NCBI GenBank assembly: GCA_036417435.1 | Contig: JAZAQT010000470.1 | Coordinates: 596,791 to 660,790, forward strand | Length of the DNA: 64,000 nt | Source of the DNA: Inia geoffrensis | Lineage: Eukaryota > Chordata > Mammalia > Artiodactyla > Iniidae | Direction of reading: 5' to 3' | Part shown: positions 1-10,299 of the stretch, in pieces | Position numbering within the stretch: position 1 is the stretch's first letter | How the letters are laid out: every line of letters starts with the position of its first letter | Program-made: the position numbers and the translations under genes | The notes under the pieces: generated by a model | Told to the model about the DNA's origin: nothing | Database searches by the model: none | Seen by the model: the letters and a program-made list of their open reading frames with translations, nothing else

Positions 1-1622
1 CACTTCCCACGGATCCAAAGGGCCGTCCGAAAAAAGTGTAAAATCCAGAGAGGCAGGACAGGCCGTGGAGAACCGGCAGCCTTGTTTTGCTGATGGGCGG
101 GATGTAAATTGCCAACAGCCACTCTGGAGAAGTGGATGGTGTTTCCTGGAACAAAGAAAAAACCAAGCTAGAGAGCCTAGGGCACTTCCACTTATGGTGC
201 TATAGATTCGGAAAATTTAAATGAAAAAGACACAGCCACACCAAAGTTTGGGGCTGCTCTGTGTACGGGATCCTTGACTATGGTACAACTTTAATAGCCC
301 AGAAAGAGAAAAATGGATATAGAAGTTGTGGTACATCCCTACAATGGAATATCACTCAACAATGAAATCCATGGCAACACACCAGTAGCAGCATAATGAC
401 AGGATTTAGTTATGATGATTCTAAGTGAAATAAGTCACACAGAAAAAGAAACATCATAAGATATCACTAATACCGGGAATGTAAACACGGCTACGTGTGA
501 ACTGCATTACAAAACACAACAGAGTCTCACATTTAAAAAAGAAACTTATGCTTGCTTAAGGGGAAAGGAGAGTGGGGAGGCTGCATAAAACCAGAGGTTC
601 ATATTAGGACAGATACCATTCCATAAGCCAAATATATATTAGACAAGACCTACTCCTTGCTCAACGAAATGGACTCAACACCCCGTATTCAAAACCTAGG
701 AATATGCCTGACTATGAAGAAAATTAAAACCCATACATTTATAGGTCTCCATAAGAAAATCATTTGTGTACAGCACCATACACACAGCAGTGTCAATAAG
801 CTAAATCCCCTTATAAAAATAAATTTGAAAAACAAAACACAAGGACTGTGAAATAGAGAGAAATTCTTAAATAAGTCCTTCAGGGCTTGTGAGGAATCTT
901 GGATTTACCACCTCTACATCCACAGCTGGGGGAGAGATAAGGCTGGACACTTGGGGCTGATACTATTGGTGAGGGAATGCAGACCCTTTGAGGTAATGGT
1001 GCATGGTTCCCATTCCACGGGTCCCAAATCTCCACGTTTAAGGGATTTATCCTTCAGCTAAAATATGCATGGAAAACCCAGAATATGGTCCACGAAGTGA
1101 TCAGGCATAATTTCTAAAACTCATCGTCATTTTCGCCCCCTGATACTCGAGTTCGCCGTTCCAGATGCGATATTAACATTCTCCCCACTTGGAGAGTCAG
1201 TGCCTTTGACCTCTTGTTTGGCACAGTTTGCAATTTCTGTGGAAGATGAACAGGAATAAGGAGAACCAATGAGCGGCTAACTCGATGTGTTTGGACGGGC
1301 ACATTGAACTCTGATTTCCCTACAGGAAGAAGAATTCACCAAAGGCTCAGCGGGCCATGCCGGAACGAGATTAGGGCCTGAAGCAATTCTTCGGGTTTGC
1401 GGTCAGCTCACAAGAAAGCGAGTTGAGAAAAGGAGATCTTTGGCACTGTAACTCACAATCCTGCAGAGTTCCAAATGACCCCTATCATCCAAAAATTTAT
1501 TGAAGGAAGGCTGTGAAGAGGACTTGAACGCGACGCAGAATTGCAGAAAACAGATATCAGGGGGTAGATAAGAATTGCTCTGAAAGCGTAGGAAAAGAGG
1601 CAGCAGTTCGACAGTGATGCAC
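1..1622 (+). repeat. Monomer 0 (partial, left edge)
   Basis: The window opens inside the L1 part, just past the palindrome. BamHI+, class E. It carries the private TTGTTTTGCTG also found in monomer 10, and CGTCATTTTCG in the unknown half. It is the start of the block repeated at offset 17,356. The only difference from monomer 10 noticed is A at 535 (C at 17891). Confidence 0.95.
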
Positions 1623-1694
1623 TTGGCCAAAAAGGGCGTATGCGTTTTTTCCTGAATATATTCAGGAAAAAACGCATACGCCCTTTTTGGCCAA
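1623..1694. repeat. Perfect 72-bp palindrome, one per monomer
   Basis: Two 36-bp arms meet with no spacer between 1658 and 1659. The left edge reads TTGGCCAAAAAGGGCG, the centre reads CCTGAATATATTCAGG, and every base pairs with its partner. The next flanking pair (C and C) does not match. The element recurs at each start listed for the array and is always 72 bp, except at 6828 (73 bp, one extra T) and 48487 (one mismatch). It could extrude as a cruciform or fold as a 36-bp hairpin in single-stranded DNA or RNA. It lies exactly between the unknown segment and the 5'-truncated L1 piece, so it may be a scar of the event that joined them. No function is shown by the sequence. Confidence 0.95.
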
Positions 1695-1705
1695 CCAAGC
1701 AAGCC

Positions 1706-2216
1706 TGCAATGGAAATCCGCACTACAAGAAGTCTCACTTCCCACCGATCCAAAGGGCCGTCCGAAAAAAGTGTAAAATCCAGAGAGGCAGGACAGGCCA
1801 TGGAGAACCGGCAGCCTTGTTATGCTGATGGGCGGGATGTAAATTGCCAACAGCCACTCTGGAGAAGTGGATGGTGTTTCCTGGAACAAAGAAAAAACCA
1901 AGCTAGAGAGCCTAGGGCACTTCCACTTATGGTGCTATAGATTCGGAAAATTTAAATGAAAAAGACACAGCCACACCAAAGTTTGGGGCTGCACTGTGTA
2001 CGGGATCCTTGACTATGGTACAACTTTAATAGCCCAGAAAGAGAAAAATGGATATAGAAGTTGTGGTACATCCCTACAATGGAATATCACTCAACAATGA
2101 AATCCATGGCAACACACTAGTAGCAGCATAATGACAGGATTTAGTTATGATGATTCTAAGTGAAATAAGTCACACAGAAAAAGAAACATCATAAGATATC
2201 ACTAATACCGGGAATG
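1706..2216 (+). pseudogene. LINE-1 ORF2 C-terminal remnant (representative copy)
   Basis: Translated fragments match the cysteine-rich C-terminal end of L1 ORF2p, the reverse transcriptase/endonuclease protein. One + frame reads GRGEPAALLC, then a stop, then WAGCKL, which fits the Cys-containing segment. A 1-bp shift then moves homology to the frame of QPLWRSGW (QPLW at 1851-1862), with a leucine- and proline-rich stretch before the stop at 1938-1940. Further stops and shifts follow down to ACCGGGAATGTAA near 2216, where ORF2 would end. Only the last tenth or so of ORF2 is represented, with no catalytic domain. It is a non-functional relic, and each monomer carries the same one. The 76-84 codon + frame in every monomer (here 1710-1940) is this relic and not a gene. 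Confidence 0.75.
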
Positions 2217-2577
2217 TAAACACGGCTACGTGTGAACTGCATTACAAAACACAACAGAGTCTCACATTTACAAAAGAAACTTATGCTTGCTTAAGGGGAA
2301 AGGAGAGTGGGGAGGCTGCATAAAACCAGAGGTTCACATTAGGACAGATACCATTCCATAAGCCAAATATATATTAGACAAGACCTACTCCTTGCTCAAC
2401 GAAATGGACTCAACACCCCGTATTCAAAACCTAGGAATATGCCTGACTATGAAGAAAATTAAAACCCATACATTTATAGGTCTCCATAAGAAAATCATTT
2501 GTGTACAGCACCATACACACAGCAGTGTCAATAAGCTAAATCCCCTTATAAAAATAAATTTGAAAAACAAAACACAA
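2217..2577 (+). mobile_element. LINE-1 3' UTR remnant and A-rich tail (representative copy)
   Basis: The stretch begins with GTGTGAACTGCATTACAAAACA and continues through a purine-rich GGGGAAAGGAGAGTGGGGAG segment, the GACCTACT stretch and the TGTACAGCACC stretch. It ends at an A-rich run before the unknown segment. This order matches the 3' UTR of cetartiodactyl-type L1 as I recall it. The G-rich segment is typical of mammalian L1 3' UTRs. The two classes of change near 2392-2440 (E, Q, K and S) fall in this part and are the best markers for tracing monomer relationships. Confidence 0.7.
2553..2558 (+). promoter_or_regulatory. AATAAA polyadenylation motif at the L1 tail (representative copy)
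   Basis: AATAAA lies about 15 bases before the end of the A-rich tail, where L1 elements carry their poly(A) signal. It is kept in all monomers I read. It could in principle end transcripts running along the + strand of the array. Whether any transcript exists cannot be seen here. Confidence 0.45.
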
Positions 2578-3357
2578 GGACTGTGAAATAGAGAGAAATT
2601 TTTAAATAAGTCCTTCAGGGCTTGTGAGGAATCTTGGATTTACCACCTCTACATCCACAGCTGTGGGAGAGATAAGGCTGGACACTTGGGGCTGATACTA
2701 TTGGTGAGGGAATGCAGACCCTTTGAGGTAATGGTGCATGGTTCCCATTCCACGGGTCCCAAATCTCCACGTTTAAGGGATTTATCCTTCAGCTAAAATA
2801 TGCATGGAAAACCCAGAATATGGTCCACGAAGTGATCAGGCATAATTTCTAACACTCATCGCCATTTTCGCCCCCTGATACTCGAGTTGGCCGTTCCAGA
2901 TGCGATATTAACATTCTCCCCACTTGGAGAGTCAGTGCCTTTGACCACTTGTTTGGCACAGTTTGCAATTTCTGTGGAAGATGAACAGGAATAAGGAGAA
3001 CCAATGAGCGGCTAACTCGATGTGTTTGGACGGGCACATTGAACTCTGATTTCCCTACAGGAAGAAGAATTCACCAAAGGCTCAGCGGGCCATGCCGGAA
3101 CGAGATTAGGGCCTGAAGCAATTCTTGGGGTTTGCGGTCAGCTCACAAGAAAGCGAGTTGAGAAAAGGAGATCTTTGGCACTGTAACTCACAATCCTGCA
3201 GAGTTCCAAATGACCCCTATCATCCAAAAATTTATTGAAGGAAGGCTGTGAAGAGGACTTGAACGCGACGCAGAATTGCAGAAAACAGATATCAGGGGGT
3301 AGATAAGAATTGCTCTGAAAGCGTAGGAAAAGAGGCAGCAGTTCGACAGTGATGCAC
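2578..3357. repeat. Unrecognised half of the monomer (representative copy)
   Basis: About 780 bp between the L1 tail and the next palindrome. I recognise no gene, tRNA-derived SINE, LTR or known motif. A 7-bp inverted repeat (AAGGACT at 2576-2582, AGTCCTT at 2609-2615) flanks its left end. From about 2821 on the segment is CpG-richer than the L1 part (23 CpG in 2821-3420 against 7 in 1941-2540, by hand count). It includes single EcoRI, XhoI, PstI and BglII sites per monomer. The minus-strand open frames of 62, 85 and 106-132 codons lie here, but start and stop vary by point mutation and they show no recognisable domain. I read them as chance frames. Confidence 0.7.
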
Positions 3358-5092
3358 TTGGCCAAAAAGGGCGTATGCGTTTTTTCCTGAATATATTCAG
3401 GAAAAAACGCATACGCCCTTTTTGGCCAACCAAGCAAGCCTGCAATGGAAATCCGCACTACAAGGAAGTCTCACTTCCCACCGATCCAAAGGGCCGTCCG
3501 AAAAAAGTGTAAAATCCAGAGAGGCAGGACAGGCCGTGGAGAACCGGCAGACTTGTTATGCTGATGGGCGGGATGTAAATTGCCAACAGCCACTCTGGAG
3601 AAGTGGATGGTGTTTCCTGGAACAAAGAAAAAACCAAGCTAGAGAGCCTAGGGCACTTCCACTTATGGTGCTATAGATTCGGAAAATTTAAATGAAAAAG
3701 ACACAGGCACACTAAAGTTTGGGGCTGCTCTGTGTACGGGATCCTTGACTATGGTACAACTTTAATAGCCCAGAAAGAGAAAAATGGATATAGAAGTTGT
3801 GGTACATCCCTACAATGGAATATCACTCAACAATGAAATCCATGGCAACACACCAGTAGCAGCATAATGAAAGGATTTAGTTATGATGATTCTAAGTGAA
3901 ATAAGTCACACAGAAAAAGAAACATCATAAGATATCACTAATACCGGGAATGTAAACACGGCTACGTGTGAACTGCATTACAAAACACAACAGAGTCTTA
4001 CATTTACAAAAGAAACTTATGCTTGCTTAAGGGGAAAGGAGAGTGGGGAGGCTGCATAAAACCAGAGGTTCACATTAGGACAGATACCATTCCATAAGCC
4101 AAATATATATTAGACAAGACCTACTCCTTGCTCAACCAAATGGACTCAACACCCAGTATTCAAAACCTTGGAATATGCCTGACTATGAAGAAAATTAAAA
4201 CCCATACATTTATAGGTCTCCATAAGAAAATCATTTGTGTACAGCACCATACACACAGCAGTGTCAATAAGCTAAATCCCCTTATAAAAATAAATTTGAA
4301 AACAAAACACAAGGACTGTGAAATAGAGAGAAATTCTTAAATAAGTCCTTCAGGGCTTGTGAGGAATCTTGGATTTATCACCTCTACATCCACAGCTGGG
4401 GGAGAGATAAGGCTGGACACTTGGGGCTGATACTATTGGTGAGGGAATGCAGACCCTTTGAGGTAATGGTGCATGGTTCCCATTCCACGGGTCCCAAATC
4501 TCCACGTTTAAGGGATTTATCCTTCAGCTAAAATACGCATGGAAAACCCAGAATATGGTCCACGAAGTGATCAGGCATAATTTCTAAAACTCATCGCCAT
4601 TTTCGCCCCCTGATACTCGAGTTCACCGTTCCAGATGCGATATTAACATTCTCCCCACTTGGAGAGTCAGTGCCTTTGACCTCTTGTTTGGCACAGTTTG
4701 CAATTTCTGTGGAAGATGAACAGGAATAAGGAGAACCAATGAGCGGCTAACTCGATGTGTTTGGACGGGCACATTGAACTCTGATTTCCCTACAGGAAGA
4801 AGAATTCCCCAAAGGATCAGCGGGCCATGCCGGAACGAGATTAGGGCCTGAAGCAATTCTTCGGGTTTGCGGTCAGCTCACAAGAAAGCGAGTTGAGAAA
4901 AGGAGATCTTTGGCACTGTAACTCACAATCCTGCAGAGTTCCAAATGACCCCTATCATCCAAAAATTTATTGAAGGAAGGCTGTGAAGAGGACTTGAACG
5001 CGACGCAGAATTGCAGAAAACAGATATCAGGGGGTAGATAAGAATTGCTCTGAAAGCGTAGGAAAAGAGGCAGCAGTTCGACAGTGATGCAC
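3358..5092 (+). repeat. Monomer 2 (1735 bp)
   Basis: BamHI-minus, class Q. Markers are CGGCAGACTTG, ACAGGCACAC, AATGAAAGG, GAGTCTTACA, a 1-bp deletion in the A-rich L1 tail (TTTGAAAACAAAAC), AATACGCATGG, GTTCACCG and TTCCCCAAAGGATC. Same haplotype as monomer 12, from which it differs at 3713 and 4269. Confidence 0.95.
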
Positions 5093-6827
5093 TTGGCCAA
5101 AAAGGGCGTATGCGTTTTTTCCTGAATATATTCAGGAAAAAACGCATACGCCCTTTTTGGCCAACCAAGCAAGCCTGCAATGGAAATCCGCACTACAAGG
5201 AAGTCTCACTTCCCACGGATCCAAAGGGCCGTCCGAAAAAAGTGTAAAATCCAGAGAGGCAGGACAGGCCGTGGAGAACCGGCAGCCTTGTTATGCTGAT
5301 GGGCGGGATGTAAATTGCCAACAGCCACTCTGGAGAAGTGGATGGTGTTTCCTGGAACAAAGAAAAAAACAAGCTAGAGAGCCTAGGGCACTTCCACTTA
5401 TGGTGCTATAGATTCGGAAAATTTAAATGAAAAAGACACAGCCACACCAAAGTTTGGGGCTGCTCTGTGTCCGGAATCCTTGACTATGGTACAACTTTAA
5501 TAGCCCAGAAAGAGAAAAATGGATATAGAAGTTGTGGTACATCCCTACAATGGAATATCACTCAACAATGAAATCCATGGCAACACACCAGTAGCAGCAT
5601 AATGACAGGATTTAGTTATGATGATTCTAAGTGAAATAAGTCACACAGAAAAAGAAACATCATAAGATATCACTAATACCGGGAATGTAAACACGGCTAC
5701 GTGTGAACTGCATTACAAAACACAACAGAGTCTCACATTTACAAAAGAAACTTATGCTTGCTTAAGGGGAAAGGAGAGTGGGGAGGCTGCATAAAACCAG
5801 AAGTTCATATTAGGACAGATACCATTCCATAAGCCAAATATATATTAGACAAGACCTACTCCTTGCTCAACGAAATGGACTCAACATCCCGTATTCAAAA
5901 CCTAGGAAAATGCCTGACTATGAAGAAAATTAAAACCCATACATTTATAGGTCTCCATAAGAAAATCATTTGTGTACAGCACCATACACACAGCAGTGTC
6001 AATAAGCTAAATCCCCTTATAAAAATAAATTTGAAAAACAAAACACAAAGACTGTGAAATAGAGAGAAATTCTTAAATAAGTCCTTCAGGGTTTGTGAGG
6101 AATCTTGGATTTACCACCTCTACATCCACAGCTGGGGGAGAGATAAGGCTGGACACTTGGGGCTGATACTATTGGTGAGGGAATGCAGACCCTTTGAGGT
6201 AATGGTGCATGGTTCCCATTCCACGGGCCCCAAATCTCCACGTTTAAGGGATTTATCCTTCAGCTAAAATATGCATGGAAAACCCAGAATATGGTCCACG
6301 AAGTGATCAGGCATAATTTCTAAAACTCATCGCCATTTTCGCCCCCTGATACTCGAGTTCGCCGTTCCAGATGCGATATTAACATTCTCCCCACTTGGAG
6401 AGTCAGTGCCTTTGACCTCTTGTTTGGCACAGTTTGCAATTTCTGTGGAAGATGAACAGGAATAAGGAGAACCAATGAGCGGCTAACTCGATGTGTTTGG
6501 ACTGGCACATTGAACTCTGATTTCCCTACAGGAAGAAGAATTCACCAAAGGCTCAGCGGGCCATGCCGGAACGAGATTAGGGCCTGAAGCAATTCTTCGG
6601 GTTTTCGGTCAGCTCACAAGAAAGCGAGTTGAGAAAAGGAGATCTTTGGCACTGTAACTCACAGTCCTGCAGAGTTCCAAATGACCCCTATCATCCAAAA
6701 ATTTATTGAAGGAAGGCTGTGAAGAGGACTTGAACGCGACGCAGAATTGCAGAAAACAGATATCAGGGGGTAGATAAGAATTGCTCTGAAAGCGTAGAAA
6801 AGAGGCAGCAGTTCGACAGTGATGCAC
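5093..6827 (+). repeat. Monomer 3 (1735 bp)
   Basis: BamHI+, class E with ACATCCCG and AGGAAAATGCC. Markers are AAAAAACAAGC, GTCCGGAATCC (private C at 5471), ACAAAGACTG and AGGGTTTGTG. Its right part has ACGGGCCCC, GGACTGGCAC, CACAGTCCTG and a 1-bp deletion (GCGTAGAAAAG). Matches monomer 13 only up to about 6092. Confidence 0.95.
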
Positions 6828-6900
6828 TTGGCCAAAAAGGGCGTATGCGTTTTTTTCCTGAATATATTCAGGAAAAAACGCATACGCCCTTTTTGGCCAA
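6828..6900. repeat. Palindrome with 1-bp insertion (monomer 4)
   Basis: This copy has seven Ts in the left arm against six As in the right arm, so the palindrome is 73 bp with a single bulge. The base after GGCCAA is A instead of C. It is one of only two copies in the window in which I found the symmetry broken. Confidence 0.9.
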
Positions 6901-8564
6901 ACAAGCAAGCCTGCAATGGAAATCCGCACTACAAGGAAGTCTCACTTCCCACGGATCCAAAGGGCCGTCCGAAAAAAGTGTAAAATCCAGAGAGGCAGGA
7001 CAGGCCGTGGAGAACCGGCAGCCTTGTTATGCCGATGGGCGGGATGTAAATTGCCAACAGCCACTCTGGAGAAGTGGATGGTGTTTCCTGGAACAAAGAA
7101 AAAACCAAGCTAGAGAGCCTAGGGCACTTCCACTTATGGTGCTATAGATTCGGAAAATTTAAATGAAAAAGACACAGCCACACCAAAGTTTGGGGCTGCT
7201 CTGTGTACGGGATCCTTGACTATGGTACAACTTTAATAGCCCAGAAAGAGAAAAATGGATATAGAAGTTGTGGTACATCCCTACAATGGAATATCACTCA
7301 ACAATGAAATCCATGGCAACACACCAGTAGCAGCATAATGACAGGATTTAGTTATGATGATTCTAAGTGAAATAAGTCACACAGAAAAAGAAACATCATA
7401 AGATATCACTAATACCGGGAATGTAAACACGGCTACGTGTGAACTGCATTACAAAACACAACAGAGTCTCACATTTACAAAAGAAACTTATGCTTGCTTA
7501 AGGGGAAAGGAGAGTGGGGAGGCTGCATAAAACCAGAGGTTCATATTAGGACAGATACCATTCCATAAGCCAAATATATATTAGACAAGACCTACTCCTT
7601 GCTCAACGAAATGGACTCAACACCCCGTATTCAAAACCTAGGAATATGCCTGACTATTAAGAAAATTAAAACCCATACATTTATAGGTCTCCATAAGTAA
7701 ATCATTTGTGTACAGCACCATACACACAGCAGTGTCAATAAGCTAAATCCCCTTATAAAAATAAATTTGAAAAACAAAACACAAGGACTGTGAAATAGAG
7801 AGAGATTCTTAAATAAGTCCTTCAGGGCTTGTGAGGAATCTTGGATTTACCACCTCTACACCCACAGCTGGGGGAGAGATAAGGCTGGACACTTGGGGCT
7901 GATAGTATTGGTGAGGGAATGCAGACCCTTTGAGGTAATGGTGCATGGTTCCCATTCCACGGGTCCCAAATCTCCACGTTTAAGGGATTTATCCTTCAGC
8001 TAAAATATGCATGGAAAACCCAGAATATGGTCCACGAAGTGATCAGGCATAATTTCTAAAACTCATCGCCATTTTCGCCCCCTGATACTCGAGTTCGCCG
8101 TTCCAGATGCGATTTTAACATTCTCCCCACTTGGAGAGTCAGTGCCTTTGACCTCTTGTTTGGCACAGTTTGCAATTTCTGTGGAAGATGAACAGGAATA
8201 AGGAGAACCAATGAGCGGTTAACTCGATGTGTTTGGACGGGCACAGTGAACTCTGATTTCCCTACAGGAAGAAGAATTCACCAAAGGCTCAGCGGGCCAT
8301 GCCGCAACGAGATTAGGACCTGAAGCAATTCTTCGGGTTTGCGGTCAGCTCACAAGAAAGCGAGTTGAGAAAAGGAGATCTTCGGCACTGTAACTCAGAA
8401 TCCTGCAGAGTTCCAAATGACCCCTATCATCCAAAAATTTATTGAAGGAAGGCTGTGAAGAGGACTTGAACGCGACGCAGAATTGCAGAAAACAGATATC
8501 AGGGGGTAGATAAGAATTGCTCTGAAAGCGTAGGAAAAGAGGCAGCAGTTCGACAGTGATGCAC
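6828..8564 (+). repeat. Monomer 4 (1737 bp, most diverged)
   Basis: Extra T in the palindrome, BamHI+, class E. It carries many private changes: GGCCAAACAAGC, ATGCCGATGGG, GACTATTAAG, CCATAAGTAAATC (a stop in the usual + frame), AGAGAGATTC, CTACACCCAC, GCGATTTTAAC and GAGCGGTTAAC. Its right end (CACAGTGAAC, GCCGCAACG, CTTCGGCAC, CTCAGAATCC) is shared with monomers 13 and 16. Confidence 0.95.
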
Positions 8565-10299
8565 TTGGCCAAAAAGGGCGTATGCGTTTTTTCCTGAATA
8601 TATTCAGGAAAAAACGCATACGCCCTTTTTGGCCAACCAAGCAAGCCTGCAATGGAAATCCGCACTACAAGAAGTCTCACTTCCCACCGATCCAAAGGGC
8701 CGTCCGAAAAAAGTGTAAAATCCAGAGAGGCAGGACAGGCCGTGGAGAACCGGCAGCCTTGTTATGCTGATGGGCGGGATGTAAATTGCCAACAGCCACT
8801 CTGGAGAAGTGGATGGTGTTTCCTGGAACAAAGAAAAAACCAAGCTAGAGAGCCTAGGGCACTTCCACTTATGGTGCTATAGATTCGGAAAATTTAAATG
8901 AAAAAGACACAGCCACACCAAAGTTTGGGGCTGCTATGTGTACGGGATCCTTGACTATGGTACAACTTTAATAGCCCAGAAAGAGAAAAATGGCTATAGA
9001 AGTTGTGGTACATCCCTACAATGGAATATCACTCAACAATGAAATCCATGGCAACACACCAGTAGCAGCATAATGACAGGATTTAGTTATGATGATTCTA
9101 AGTGAAATAAGTCACACAGAAAAAGAAACATCATAAGATATCACTAATACCGGGAATGTAAACACGGCTACGTGTGAACTGCATTACAAAACACAACAGA
9201 GTCTCACATTTACAAAAGAAACTTATGCTTGCTTAAGGGGAAAGGAGAGTGGGGAGGCTGCATAAAACCAGAGGTTCACATTAGGACAGATACCATTCCA
9301 GAAGCCAAATATATATTAGACAAGACCTACTCCTTGCTCAACCAAATGGACTCAACACCCAGTATTCAAAACCTTGGAATATGCCTGACTATGAAGAAAA
9401 TTAAAACCCATACATTTATAGGTCTCCATAAGAAAATCATTTGTGTACAGCAGCATACACACAGCAGTGTCAATAAGCTAAATCCCCTTATAAAAATAAA
9501 TTTGAAAAACAAAACACAAGGACTGTGAAATAGAGAGAAATTCTTAAATAAGTCCTTCAGGGCTTGTGAGGAATCTTGGATTTACCACCTCTACATCCAC
9601 AGCTGGGGGAGAGATAAGGCTGGACAATTGGGGCTGATAGTATTGGTGAGGGAATGCAGACCCTTTGAGGTAATGGTGCATGGTTCCCATTCCACGGGTC
9701 CCAAATCTCCACGTTTAAGGGATTTATCCTTCAGCTAAAATATGCATGGAAAACCCAGAATATGGTCCACGAAGTGATCAGGCATAATTTCTAAAACTCA
9801 TCGCCATTTTCGCCCCCTGATACTCGAGTTCGCCGTTCCAGATGCGATATTAACATTCTCCCCACTTGGAGAGTCAGTGCCTTTGACCTCTTGTTTGGCA
9901 CAGTTTGCAATTTCTGTGGAAGATGAACAGGAATAAGGAGAACCAATGAGCGGCTAACTCGATGTGTTTGGACGGGCACATTGAACTCTGATTTCCCTAC
10001 AGGAAGAAGAATTCACCAAAGGCTCAGCGGGCCATGCCGGAACGAGATTAGGGCCTGAAGCAATTCTTCGGGTTTTCGGTCAGCTCACAAGAAAGCGAGT
10101 TGAGAAAAGGAGATCTTTGGCACTGTAACTCACAATCCTGCAGAGTTCCAAATGACCCCTATCATCCAAAAATTTATTGAAGGAAGGCTGTGAAGAGGAC
10201 TTGAACGCGACGCAGAATTGCAGAAAACAGATATCAGGGGGTAGATAAGAATTGCTCTGAAAGCGTAGGAAAAGAGGCAGCAGTTCGACAGTGATGCAC
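8565..10299 (+). repeat. Monomer 5 (1735 bp)
   Basis: 1-bp deletion after the palindrome, BamHI-minus, class Q. Markers are GCTGCTATGTG, ATGGCTATAG, CCAGAAGCC (removes a stop and lengthens the + frame from 9229), CAGCAGCAT, GGACAATTGG, GATAGTATTG (shared with monomer 4) and GGTTTTCGG. From about 9450 it resembles monomer 7. Confidence 0.95.

Larger units (their letters stand above)
1706..2577 (+). mobile_element. Decayed LINE-1 3' end inside the monomer (representative copy)
   Basis: From just past the palindrome to an A-rich tail, the sequence follows the 3' end of a mammalian LINE-1 in sense orientation. The conserved order is visible: the ORF2 C-terminal coding stretch (GTGGAGAA, then GGATGTAAATTG, then CAGCCACTCTGGAGAA), the ATACAATGG-like stretch (CTACAATGGAATATCACTC), AAGTGAAATAAGTCACACAG, ATAAGATATCACTAAT, then the 3' UTR with GACCTACT and TGTACAGCACCATACACACA, and finally AAAAATAAATTTGAAAAAC. 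The 3' UTR type resembles cetartiodactyl L1 as I remember it. The piece is 5'-truncated at the palindrome and makes up half of each monomer, at about offsets +83 to +954 from each palindrome start. It is much diverged from an active element, so the capture is old. The identity rests on remembered L1 sequence and not on an alignment. Confidence 0.85.
1623..3357 (+). repeat. Monomer 1 (1735 bp)
   Basis: BamHI-minus with a 1-bp deletion after the palindrome (ACAAGAAGTC). Class E. Markers are GGCCATGGAG, GCTGCACTGTG, CACTAGTAGC, AGCTGTGGG, CTAACACTC, GAGTTGGCCG and GACCACTTG. Same haplotype as monomer 11, from which it differs at 2925 and 3104. The deletion and CATGG open a longer minus-strand frame (1403-1801, shared with monomer 0), which is not a gene. 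Confidence 0.95.
1..6092. repeat. Segmental duplication A, copy 1 (partner 17357-23448)
   Basis: At an offset of exactly 17,356 bp (ten monomers) the private variants of monomers 0 to 3 reappear in order in monomers 10 to 13. By eye I found six single-base differences, at 535, 2925, 3104, 3713, 4269 and 5471. Similarity stops between 6092 and 6228. The left limit lies at or before the window start. Confidence 0.88.

Noticed and set aside
657..851. Plus-strand 60-70 codon frame in each monomer
   Set aside because: It lies in the L1 3' UTR, mostly starts at a TTG, and is lost or lengthened by point changes. There is no sign of coding.
1623..1694. Palindrome as a rho-independent terminator or a phage/plasmid element
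   Set aside because: The context is a mammalian satellite with L1 sequence. A bacterial terminator reading has no genes to serve and does not fit the tandem array.
1403..1801. Minus-strand open frames of 106-132 codons, one per monomer, as a conserved gene family
   Set aside because: They run antisense through the unknown half, the palindrome and the L1 relic. Their length changes with single-base variants and 1-bp indels (for example the deletion after the palindrome), and they show no recognisable domain. Conservation is explained by satellite homogenisation.
1710..1940. Plus-strand 76-84 codon frame as a real gene
   Set aside because: It is the frameshifted C-terminal relic of LINE-1 ORF2, cut off at the palindrome.
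2400..2440. CENP-B box (TTCGNNNNANNCGGG core) that would mark a centromeric satellite
   Set aside because: I checked the TTCG and CCCG sites in one monomer on both strands. CCCGTATTCAAAAC matches only the first half of the reversed motif, and no site has the full core.
2576..2615. AAGGACT / AGTCCTT inverted repeat next to the L1 tail as a target-site or hairpin element
   Set aside because: It is only 7 bp with a 26-bp gap and inverted, whereas an L1 target-site duplication would be direct and also present at the 5' junction. I found no such copy beside the palindrome.
2578..3357. tRNA-derived SINE or LTR in the unknown half
   Set aside because: I saw no A-box/B-box pair at proper spacing and no TG...CA-ended LTR structure.
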